A stretch of 64,000 nt of DNA, taken from Ligula intestinalis (Eukaryota; Platyhelminthes; Cestoda; Diphyllobothriidea; Diphyllobothriidae). Within the stretch, counting starts at the first letter, position 1. Each line of letters starts with the position of its first letter. The DNA lies in contig JAYGXS010000009.1 in the NCBI GenBank assembly GCA_036362985.1, positions 9,472,422 to 9,536,421 of the forward strand, written 5' to 3'. The notes beneath the pieces are model-generated. The model was given only the letters and a program-made list of their open reading frames with translations, ran no database searches and was not told the DNA's origin. Positions 55,741 through 64,000 of the stretch are shown in pieces. The position numbers and the translations under genes were made by a program.

Positions 55741-56569
55741 GACAACATTGGGCATTGAAGAAGAATGAGAAAATGCATACTCCTAAAATAGCCCTTTTAT
55801 TGCTGGCAGTCAGCAAGAAACTTGTTCTACAGCTGGCATCCTGACGTAAATGAAATATCTTGAGATTAGTTTGTATGATAATCAGTAGTAAAATTATAGT
55901 AAAGTAGTTTTTGGATCGAAAATGTGTTGCGGAATTTGGGTTGACGTTTCACCGGATACTGTAGGGATTAGGCGCACGATCTGATGGCTTGCGCCTGAAT
56001 TACCTGATTAAAATATTGATCAGGCTGTACGAAAATCAGTATTACAATGCTATTTATTATTTTTTTTCGAGTCACATACATATTTTTAGAATTCCGGTTG
56101 AGATAGTGAAGCTTCTGTGGATGTCCATCGTCAAGGTGCAAGTGAACTGGTCATAAATCGCGCCCGTATTAACGTCTACATTTCCACACGGCAACCTTAA
56201 CCTATAACTAACTGCAACCTCGACCCTAAACCTAATCCCGTTTGCTATTTTTTTCGTTAGAGTTAGAATATCAGGATATATGTGAGACTTCTGGAGAATG
56301 TCCTGCTCGCGGTGTAATGTGGTCAATGAATGTGAAAGATTAAATTATGCTCATTGTAATTTGAAGAAAATGTTATATGGGATAAAAATTAACTTTAATG
56401 AGTTCATTTTCGAGTTTGGCTTTCCAAATCGTCGTCGGACTAACAGGAAAATTGCAATTAACAACTAATTTTTTTCAAAACTGCCGAAAAAATTAAAAGT
56501 TATATGAAGTGACAGGTGATTGGTAGGCATGGCCTCAGCTAGTCTTTGTTGTGCGGCCTCTGTCTTTTC

Positions 56570-57000
56570 CATCGTTCTTGGACGTGCTTATAAATACCAT
56601 CCAACTCTACGTGTCGGTTGCTGCATGAATCGTCAAAGTGCATGGCTTCGAGGAATTATCGTCCATTTTTGGAAGGAAAAACTCCGATGATGCGGGTTTG
56701 ATCCTATGCAAGGGTATGTCCTGTGTCGAGGCAATGCATGGCCACTTCGGAAAAATGCTCTTGTCTATTCACGGCCAATCGGTGCTCGTGGATGCGTGTG
56801 GAGACGCATCTTTTTGTTCGGCCACAATATACAGTACCACAACCTCCGCATGGGATTTAGTAGATGGCTTCTCTCATATCGAGGTAGCTAACCCTATCCT
56901 TTGGATGTGCTAGCTGGGTGCGTAAAGTAGCCATCGGTTTGTGCGTCAGTTTTATTTGGTGATTATTCTGTAGCGAAGTCATGACGAGGTTTCTAGTGCC
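56570..57000 (-). pseudogene. PLE linker and GIY-YIG endonuclease, decayed
   Basis: The minus strand reads KLTHKPMATLRTQLAHPKDRVSYLDMREAIY, a stop, IPCGGCGTVYCGRTKRCVST, RIHEHRLAVNRQEHFSEVAM, HCLDTGHTLA, a stop, and then after further codons FLEAMHFDDSCSNRHVEL. The alignment with the 27.04-27.62 kb copy runs the whole way, including the VYCG strand, the Arg and His of the active site, the FLEA Glu and the NRHV ending. Three in-frame stops kill it. Plus-strand frames over the same bases are shadows. It is the same lineage as the 27-kb copy. Confidence 0.75.
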
Positions 57001-57165
57001 GACAGTTTCAGCTGTGAAGTAACAGGAAACCTATCGGTATAGGGTGGTACGTTGTAAAAACACCCCACGTATGCACCACCGGCTGTGACCGGCTGTATCG
57101 TGGTCTGCGTCTCGGCGGGGGGGGGGGGGGGGGGGGTGTCAGCTTTCCGAACCTACAAACAAATA
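56965..57165. repeat. dispersed repeat, pair member 2, with poly-G run
   Basis: Partner of 55540-55740. It contains a guanine run of about 20 (57117-57136) where the partner has only GCGGGG. Confidence 0.65.
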
Positions 57166-57347
57166 GCCTCCCCCTTCCCTCGAGGCACCAGCTCCCTCTC
57201 TGTCACCAACGGACTGACTCATGCAGAATGTTTTGGTAGGCTACGTGGCATCCTACGTAGTCAGCATGTCGCCTGAAGGAATTAGCATCAGGTGACTGTA
57301 TCACTTGATCCACCACCACTACCCAGTGTCTCGGAGTTTGGCACGCA

Positions 57348-58185
57348 CTAATCCGTAGGCTGGTGCCAACAGAAGCGGACAGCTGAACGCGAAAAGGAGC
57401 AAGAAGAAGAAGAAGAAAATCTTGCTTTATCTACGAATAAACACCATAAACTTTCAGCGAAAAGAATGGCTCCATTCACGGAGGTTAAGTAATGTAAGGG
57501 GCGAAGATTTACACGATTCAAGTCACCGCTTAAAATTATAACATGCTTGCAAGACAGTACAGCAAGTTTTTGGGAAAGAAAATCATAAAACATGCCTAAA
57601 GCACGTTGGCATGTAGAGGGCGAAATGTAAATGCTGACATAAATGATGCCTTTAGAATTACCTAAAATCTAGGCTTACATAATGCAGCAATGCCGTCTAT
57701 TTAGTCGCCGAATAAGAGAATAAGGACTTACAAGTTGTGCACCATTGCTGGTTTACAACGACAGCCACTCCACCACATCTGCTGCTGTTTGAGGATTTTC
57801 TGTCCGAGCGAAATGTGGAAAATTTTATGGGAGTGATGAGTTCCGACTCAATATCACTATTAAGCCAAGTTTCTTGCAGACAGATAACTGCAGACTTCCC
57901 GTGTTCTCTTTTCAACATGAGTTCCGATAATTTGACACTCTTCTTAAACAGAAATCTGCAATTCGTCGACATGAAACCTAAAAATGAAAATTCCTGTAGA
58001 GGCTTACGTTTGTTTCCTTGCTGCCAACCAGATCTATGCTTTCTTCTTCGTGTTGTCGTCCTGCGGAGAATTGTCGATCTTGGTGTTGTTGGTGAATTGC
58101 ACACAAACAAAGGAGAGAAATTGAGAGGATGGTACAAAATAATAAATGCCCACGTGAATGGAGAGCAAAAAAATGGGTGGCTCAA
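57348..58185 (-). pseudogene. CR1-like non-LTR AP endonuclease domain
   Basis: The minus strand frame MSTNCRFLFKKSVKLSELM leads into SAVICLQETWLNSDIESELI, FSTFRSDRKSSNSSRCGGVA and VVVNQQWC. After a frameshift near 57.69 kb come GIIYVSIYISPS and HVIILSGDLNRVNL. The order N.rSl.nK..eL, (I/V)C.QETWL, R.DR....GGGVA(V/L), YiSPs, GD(F/L)N is the APE-type endonuclease of CR1/Jockey-like ORF2. Catalytic-type Glu (QETWL) and the GDLN Asp/Asn are present. The RT that should follow is absent, and the reading frame is broken. A longer plus-strand frame overlaps its first part and is an antisense shadow there. Confidence 0.75.
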
Positions 58186-59591
58186 ATTCGAAAGAATTAC
58201 ATGCCAGCCCAGCAGTTGTGTGGTTGGATACTTGAAGAAAAACGTGTTCGGAGGGAGTCACCAGTGTAGAAAAAGGCTATCGGGTTGCGGGATAAGCACC
58301 TATTGGGAGCTGACGAAACCTTTAACTGACCGCAAAATGACACCATCATGTCGCCAAGAAAGAAACGCATTCGACAGAGATTTGCGGACGGCTAAAGCTC
58401 ACCTAGAGGCTCTTCTTTCACCAGAGCATGATAGCGCTGGCGATCAGAAAGGGAAGTCAGACGGAAAAGTTCTGACTTCAGTTTTGAATACGGGTTTTCT
58501 GCTGCAGGATCGCTCAAAAAGGTCCGACCCTAAGCTAAAATAGTGGGAGGAAGAGCCTCTACCAATTTATAATGAACGTTTGAACAATTCTAAATAGTAA
58601 TAAACAAAATTAAGAAAATGTGTTACTTAAAACTTAATTTAACAGTATAATGGTTTATAAAGAAAAATTAAATTTTCTTAATAATACATAATTTCTGTAG
58701 ACGTAAAAACATCTATAAATAAGAAAAATAAATGTAAATCGTATCATCACTTAAATGGATGACCGTACCTCTTTCTTAATATCAACAAAATTTTCTTTTG
58801 TCAAAATGTTTTATCTATATTTTCGTTATCGGATTACAATTAGATTATTAATATCCTCGAAATTCTGGCAACCACTTTCACTGCTTTTAAGCTTTCGTCC
58901 ATCACTCCAGATTCCTTTCTGGTTCTGTCATACTTAACGGCGTAGGACGTTTCTTCAATATCAAGGTACCTCCGGTTTTGCCAAAATTAATGCCTATCAC
59001 CCTCAATATACTGAACGCGCACGACAGTTTTCCTTACTAGGAGGCTTTCTCAGGATTAAATCTTTCCATTGGATCGAAGTAACTTGACAAAATCTATGCT
59101 TTCCTCGTGACTTTTGCATGACTTCTCCACCGAACTCTGTGTATGCTCCAAAACAAGAAGTATGACAAACTTACCTAAGTAATCCTTCCTAACCTAAGGC
59201 ACATTTAAATATTTGATTAAGACCACATTAAATTGGTCACCAACTGTATGTAACCGAAATACTTAAATTGAAGCAGATGGTGTCCTGGCATTTGGTTGCC
59301 CTAGGTCCCGGTAGGTGGTCTTTTTGTGTGCATTCCACAGAAAACATCCGCAACCGATGGACTGAGTGTCCAATTCTATGAAAACTTGTTTATTGTGCAC
59401 CTGCCTGGGAGCGGAGGAGCTAGGACTTCCTACAGTTTGGCGTCTTCTCACACAAAAAGGTTGCCTAAAAGTCAAACATCGATAATTTATTGGACCCATT
59501 GTTAAAGGACTCAGCGGCTTCGGTAGAATTCAAACCCAGGACAGCACGCAACAGGCTTTAGTAAAACCAACACTCTGAGCCACGAGCCTAT
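58186..59591. other. unassigned; AT-rich 58.55-59.25 kb
   Basis: The plus-strand frame that shadows the endonuclease continues to 58543 through a Lys/Ser-rich stretch (FDRDLRTAKAHLEALLSPEH) that I do not recognise. Beyond it the DNA is AT-rich and featureless to my reading. Confidence 0.35.
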
Positions 59592-59830
59592 CGCAGGGGG
59601 TTAATGGAGTTAAACCTAGCAACTGCGATCTTCAGACCATGGTTACTTAGTTGAGAAGAAGTCGGTGAAGGCCAGAGTAGGAGGAAGAGTTTATTGTGTA
59701 CACAGGACAGAGAATAGATGAAATAAGTCTGAATTGGGAGAACACGACTAGGAGGAGAGCCAACCGGGATCCAAGTGCCAGTTTGAGAGCAGTCAGGCCA
59801 GTAGGCAGAGTGAGACAGCCGAATAAATGC
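59592..59830 (+). repeat. MITE-A copy (left terminus intact)
   Basis: The cleanest left end in the window: TATCGCAGGGGGTTAATGG, GTTAAACCTAGCAACTGCG, ATCTTCAGACCATGG, GAAGAAGTCGGTGAAGGCC, GTTTATTGTGTACACAGG. Truncated by the palindromic element that follows. Confidence 0.75.
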
Positions 59831-59834
59831 GAAG

Positions 59835-60560
59835 GTTCGCGATTCAGGTACTTGCATGGATGAGGAAGAAGGCAGTTCGAGCATCAGATCAATTAATTTA
59901 TTGTTCTGAGCTTTCGAACACTTCCAGGTGAGAAAGCAACCAAAACAGAGGATAATTATAGTGGCCAAAGGCCAATCAAATGTCAGAAATCGTCAGGTTG
60001 TCAAGGAATTAGAGACAGCAAACGAAAAGGGGAGGTGGGGGAGGAGGGCAATTAGCTGTCAGTGGGATCGGAGGGGTCGGAGGGGCAATTATATTGGTGT
60101 AAGCTTATTAGCTGTCAATGGGGCTGGGGGGTCATGAACAGCAATTAGTTTGCCGCCTTGTCACCCGGTAGAGGGCCCTGGTAACACTGCCTCCTCTTCC
60201 AGCTGGTTCGTTGTAGGTTCCTGTTCGCTTGCCATTCTTACTTTTGATGTGGCTTCGTCCCGTCTCTTTCCAACGTAGTGGCGCAAGACTTTGTAGGCCG
60301 CTGGCAGGTCCAGATGCCTGGTGACCGAGTTGGCATCTGAGTACCATGCCTCAAGTGTCAGCCTTTCGGCTTTTGAGGTTCCTCGGCCTTCGATGGTCGC
60401 TCCTTGGAGATCAAAGTCATGGCCAGTTTCTGCGATGTGTGCCGTTAGTTGTGAGTTTGGGTCCAGTAAGTGTTCGAAAGCTCAGAACAATAAATCAATT
60501 GATCTGGTGCTCGACCCGCCTTCTTCCTCATCCATGCAAATACCTGGATTGCGAACCTTC
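59835..60560. mobile_element. palindrome-ended PLE-like element
   Basis: About 90-base inverted ends: TTCAGGTACTTGCATGGATG, GATCAATTAATTTATTGTTC and TGAGCTTTCGAACACTT at the left are mirrored by AGTGTTCGAAAGCTCAGAAC and CATCCATGCAAATACCTGGA at the right. The ends share the GTTCGAAAGCTC motif with the 17-kb hairpin and the 54.7-kb element, but here no CUGANGA partner is seen. The interior of roughly 550 bases is non-coding, with a G-rich AGGGGAGGTGGGGGAGG stretch. Confidence 0.7.
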
Positions 60561-61063
60561 TCATTCATTAGGTGAAGAACAGTTGCCTCGTCTAGAGAAG
60601 AATCATCAGTGAGAGTGATCCAAATGGATGCATAGTAATAACGTCAGCATCCAACGCAGAGGATGAAATCGCGGCCATTAAAGACTCGAACGAGGACTGA
60701 CAAGTAATTCTCGCAGTAATTACGACCCCCCCCCACTCAGCGGTGACCACAAGAAAGGCTAATTACATTATAGTGGAGTCTGGGGTGAGAACTAATCCCA
60801 TCTGCGAGTAGGACACTGACAGAAATTTTGTTTCGACTGACGAGTCTCCACTCGGTAAATGAGCTGTCAGTGCGTCTGTGTGCCTGCGTGCGTCTTGCTC
60901 CTAGGGCGTGGGCACTTTTTCCCCTGCAACCAATTAGTTTCGCAAGACGAACTCGGGACCGGAACGGATTAAACTCGTTGACCGAGGTTCTACTGTAATC
61001 TATAGTACTCGTATATACAGAAAAAAATTAGCTACAACACAAGATTAAGAACTGCAAAACAGA
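60561..61063. other. no recognised feature
   Basis: Short C run near 60.73 kb; otherwise unassigned. Confidence 0.5.
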
Positions 61064-61603
61064 GTGACCGGAGTAGAAAGGAAGAGGTGGAGGCGGTTGC
61101 TATCTCGGATTCCTCAAAACACGGGCTGGAAAAGGTACTCTAACCTAGACAGAGCGCTCAAATCAGATAACTGTTTAACTGCCTTCATTCGCGTCTCAGC
61201 CCCGGCACAAGGCAATTATAGAAGGATGAAATGTAGGCTGAGGAAGAAAGACGCCAACTCCCAGGTTGCAGTTCACTTGACGGGACCCGGCCATATTTTC
61301 AAGTTTGACGAGGCCGAAATGCTCGCAAGAGGTGACAACCACGTGAGCCGCGAGCTGCTAGAGTCATGGTTCTCAGGCTCCCAGTCCAACGATCTGGCGT
61401 TCCCATACGGTGTACTGAGAAATTTCCTAAGCAAGAGAATGAGTCACGTGCGAAGAGCCAGGCGCAGCAACAACTCTGACGACAGCCGGCATAACTGTCG
61501 CGCAATTATCAAGCTCACATCCGACGCGGACAAGAACATTGTGGCAATACATGAGCCATCACCGCACCAAGTAAGACCGCCGGCGGTGGCTACAAGAACT
61601 GAC
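61064..61603 (+). pseudogene. PLE GIY-YIG C-terminal half (split by insertion)
   Basis: The open frame carries KDANSQVAVHLTGPGHIFKF, DEAEMLARGDNHVSREL, LESWFSGSQSNDLAFPY and GVLRNFLSKRM, colinear with the 49.95-kb copy. In PLEs this is the endonuclease half with the RELLESW Glu. The first 40 or so residues do not match. At 61592-61603 the frame runs into a target-site duplication and then into the inserted retroelement, so the last residues of the open frame are not PLE. The 3' tip of the same PLE resumes after 62742. Confidence 0.75.
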
Positions 61604-62730
61604 GGACGATGTCACCTTCTTCTGCCAGCACAATAACATTGATCGGGCTGCACAAGTCCTCTCGGAATTCATGCCTAATGTTGTGAACTACCTCACTCAG
61701 CGCGGACTGACGATGTCGGCAGCCAAGTCGTCCGTCACTGTTTTCACGCTGGATCCGAATGAGTTCAATCGTCACCCGGCTATCATCGTCAACGGTGAGG
61801 CTTTACCGCTGGTCCGTAAGCCCAAGCTCCTCGGCATCTGTTTAGATTCGCTCTTCACGTTCGCGGACCAAGCGAGGGAGGTCGCAAGCACAGTGAGCCG
61901 GTGCACCAAGGTCCTCAAGGCTCTCGCGGGCACATCCTAGGGCTGCTCGAAAGAGATGCTGGCGACCACATTCAAGGCACTGGCCAAGCCGCATCTGACC
62001 TATGCGGCACCAATCTGGTCTCACACAATCCGCTCCTCCAGCCTCCGCCGCCTTCAGTCAGCACAGAATGGTGCCCTCCGCACGATCACGGGCTGCTATA
62101 AAATGTCACCTATTGATCACCTTCATGCGGAGGCTTCTGTTCTGCCGGTCGCCGCGCACAACAAACTCCTCGGCCAGCAGTTCTGGCGGACCTGTTCACA
62201 ACCTGGCCATCCGAACCACCATCGTTGCAACGCTCCTGAGCCTTGCCGAAACGTTCGGACGTCTATCCGAGGTCTCCACAAGGCAGCTGTCGCCTCGTCT
62301 CCCTCGGATCTACCCATTGATGGCTCCGCCATCAGGACAGGCTAGCAGCGCCTTCACCAGAGAGCCGTTGTGGACGCTAAATCCAGCCACCATCCCCTGG
62401 CCCTTCTGGGTGGCCATCCACCGCCGATTGCCACCTCGGAACGTCATCTCCCACGGGTGACTCGCTGTACCCTGGCGCAGCTACGCAGAGACTACTGCAC
62501 GCTCCTTCGCCAGTACCAACACCGGCTGGACCCGTTCTTACCCGACTGCAGCGTCTCGCCGCATGGCTGCCGTCGTCTCTTCGCCTGCAGTTCCCAGCCA
62601 GGCACCCAACTCACCCCCGAGGACCTTTGGCTCAAGCAGGCCGAGGTCGCAGCTTTTTTCCGTCTCCCAACTGCACCCAGTTTGGACTCCGGCGGAAACC
62701 CCTGATCCAACATGGGCTACTAACCAACCA
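61604..62730 (+). pseudogene. Jockey-like non-LTR RT, 5'-truncated insertion
   Basis: One reading frame runs from DDVTFFCQHN, the DD of RT motif C, through LTQRGLTMSAAKS (motif D) and PKLLGICLD (motif E). It continues through LAKPHLTYAAPIW and RLQSAQNGALRTITGC to a terminal LRRDYCTLLRQYQHRLDPFL, CRRLFAC and LTPEDLWLKQAEVA. The latter is the usual Cys/His-containing end of these ORF2 proteins. Two in-frame TAG codons (61938-61940, 62343-62345) interrupt it; the natural stop is 62703-62705. The truncation falls just before the catalytic aspartates, so the copy was dead on arrival. It is flanked by the 12-base duplication ACAAGAACTGAC. Confidence 0.85.
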
Positions 62731-62940
62731 ACAAGAACTGACAATTAAAGTACGCATGCGGATGACCGCTACGAACTATAAATACCATGCAAACTGCGCG
62801 TGTATCATCCTTATCTGCACAGGTCTCTGACTTTTGTACGATTACCTATGAGTAAGGATTCCAAACGGAATCCGAAACATCAGGACAATAAAACTCTTGT
62901 TCCAGTGGTCGCTTCTTCTTCTTCTAAACTGTTTCCTGGA
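62731..62940 (+). mobile_element. PLE 3' tip (continuation after insertion)
   Basis: After the second target duplication the PLE 3' region resumes: GATGACCGCTACGAACTATA, CCTATGAGTAAGGATTCC, GGAATCC, GAAACATCAGGAC, AATAAAACTCTTGTTCCAG. It is colinear with 50.37-50.56 kb. The GGATTCC/GGAATCC stem followed by GAAAC resembles the 3' half of a hammerhead, but CUGANGA is not present on its 5' side. Confidence 0.75.
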
Positions 62941-63599
62941 ACTCGCATATCCAATTATATTGGCTGATTCGTCTAAGCACAGTTGTTCAACGGCCTCTAA
63001 TGTGCACGCCGACTTGTCGTTCAGCGAGAATGTCCATGCATAATGTCACCAAAAGTTTGCTAACATGGGCGAAGCGACAACATCCTGGCAGTCAAATCTC
63101 GACCATTGTTAGTGGAGTCAGAAGGAAGTTGGGAGGCTGGACACCATGATTCATCATACCACCGAAAACTGATGCAAGACTGGATGGCATTGTCGCAAAA
63201 AGTGTTACGGCAAGTGTTCGTCCTCACTGGTAGTCACACAGCAACCAAATACCATCTCTGGCTTCTGAGCCAGTGTCAGCTATTCAAACCCAACCCCACT
63301 TTTGAATAACCTTGATCGGTGAGCATTAAGTCAAAGGTGATACCGGTGAATCAGTGAGTAGATGCGGCCCTGATAATGCATTTAACAATTGGGCCTGGTA
63401 AGGCGAGTGGATAGCCTATCACCAACTTTACGAATAATTTGCTAGAGATTTTGAGTGTCACTGTTGTTTGAAGCCCGCTTCACAGAGATAGTTACTTCAG
63501 CGCCAAATTGTCAGATGGAGCGGCATCGTCGAGTAAATTCGGCAAATCTGTCAGTTGTCTCCCCAGCAGAGGACCACAATTGTGCTCATTTTTCACAGC
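62941..63599. other. no recognised feature
   Basis: No domain-bearing frame. Unassigned. Confidence 0.5.
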
Positions 63600-64000
63600 T
63601 TCGACTTCTTACGGCTTACGTTCCAAAATGAGATCGTGTTTCAGTAGTCAGGGCCACGGGGTTGTGGAAGGTTACCATACTTTTGAGACGCCATGCACGA
63701 GACAGTTTTTGGCTCGGATGATAGGTGCGACAGAGAATATGATCTGACCCATAAGGGTCGTCAGTTTTGGCTGCTCGTTTGTGCTCTTTTAGGCGGGTTT
63801 TCAATTTGCGGCGTGTTTCCCCAACATAATTGCAGTCACCCTCATTGCGAAGTATATTGTAGATGACTACAGACGTTTCTTTAAGAGGCAGTCGGTCTTA
63901 AGGTTGTATCATCTGGCGGCGTATTTTCGCTTAAGCTCGATGGGCTATGCTCACGCCAGCAGGTTGTAACAGTCGTGAGACTGCTTCGGAGATGCCTTTT
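63600..64000 (-). pseudogene. PLE linker and GIY-YIG (runs off right edge)
   Basis: The minus strand from the window edge reads KGISEAVSRLLQPAGVSIAH, then a stop, AKIRRQMIQP, a stop, DRLPLKETSVVIYNI, CNYVGETRRKLKTRLKEH, and GSDHILCRTYHPSQKLSRAW. KGISE...RLL is the end of the PLE RT. VVIYNI and NYVGET are the GIY and YIG strands, and R..LKEH carries the catalytic-type Arg and His. This is a fourth variant, with NEGDCNYVG in place of the usual CxxC lead-in. Two in-frame stops make it a pseudogene. The RT should lie beyond the window. Confidence 0.75.

Noticed and set aside
57737..58543. 268-codon plus-strand open frame as a host gene
   Set aside because: Its first 450 bases are antisense to a clear CR1-like endonuclease on the minus strand; the remainder has no recognised domain.
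59835..60560. LTR retrotransposon suggested by paired ends
   Set aside because: The ends are inverted, not direct, and there is no gag, protease or primer-binding site.
62850..62930. Hammerhead in the common PLE 3' tip (GGATTCC...GGAATCC GAAAC)
   Set aside because: The stem and GAAAC fit, but the expected CUGANGA on the 5' side reads CCTATGAGTA in all four copies, so I do not call it a hammerhead.

Overview
The window reads as repeat-dense, non-coding DNA from an animal nucleus, most likely a flatworm and probably a diphyllobothriidean tapeworm (Spirometra / Dibothriocephalus / Schistocephalus type). The taxon is an inference. It rests on the mix of element families: several lineages of Penelope-like elements (PLEs) carrying GIY-YIG endonuclease, a non-LTR reverse transcriptase with C-terminal C2H2 zinc fingers, CR1-like and Jockey-like non-LTR fragments, and tRNA-derived SINEs. 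I did not recognise any complete host gene, rRNA or canonical tRNA gene. Nearly all translatable stretches are decayed pieces of mobile elements, and most other open frames are short, patternless or run through repeats.

Layout. 0-6 kb: CR1-like RT remnant, two copies of a recurrent MITE (called MITE-A here), a tRNA-like SINE and a PLE tip. 7-10.3 kb: a composite repeat broken by a short PLE; its inverted partner lies at 32.3-34.6 kb. 13.9-19.5 kb: AT-rich non-autonomous DNA transposons (called AT-TIR here), a long hairpin, then a pogo/Tigger-like MITE (19.5-20.1 kb) and a PLE RT scrap (20.4-20.7 kb). 21.3-25.3 kb and 41.85-45.85 kb: a 4-kb inverted duplication around a 16.5-kb spacer. The spacer holds a PLE GIY-YIG piece (27 kb), a mariner-like MITE (28.9 kb), a self-nested AT-TIR pair (29.4-32.3 kb) and two direct copies of a GC-rich repeat (Repeat-B, 35.6 and 38.2 kb). 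46.6-47.6 kb: zinc-finger retroelement remnant. 49.9-64 kb: PLE fragments, a foldback element (52.4-53.3 kb), two palindromic PLE-like elements (54.7 and 59.8 kb), a CR1-like endonuclease (57.3-58.2 kb), and a PLE split by a Jockey-like RT insertion with a 12-bp target duplication (61-62.9 kb). Another PLE runs off the right edge.

The most interesting signal is a recurring RNA-like motif: CUGANGA, a complementary stem, then GAAA, which is the conserved core of hammerhead ribozymes. It occurs in two unrelated settings. The first is PLE-type termini, some of them in near-perfect palindromes, where the core is followed by a self-complementary GC or CG step. The second is tRNA-headed SINEs. Hammerheads in PLEs and in schistosome SINE-like repeats are established; their use here is inferred from sequence alone. 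The window also offers a clean relative chronology of nested insertions, including occupied/empty site pairs.

All coordinates of decayed elements are by-eye estimates unless a target-site duplication or terminal repeat fixes them.
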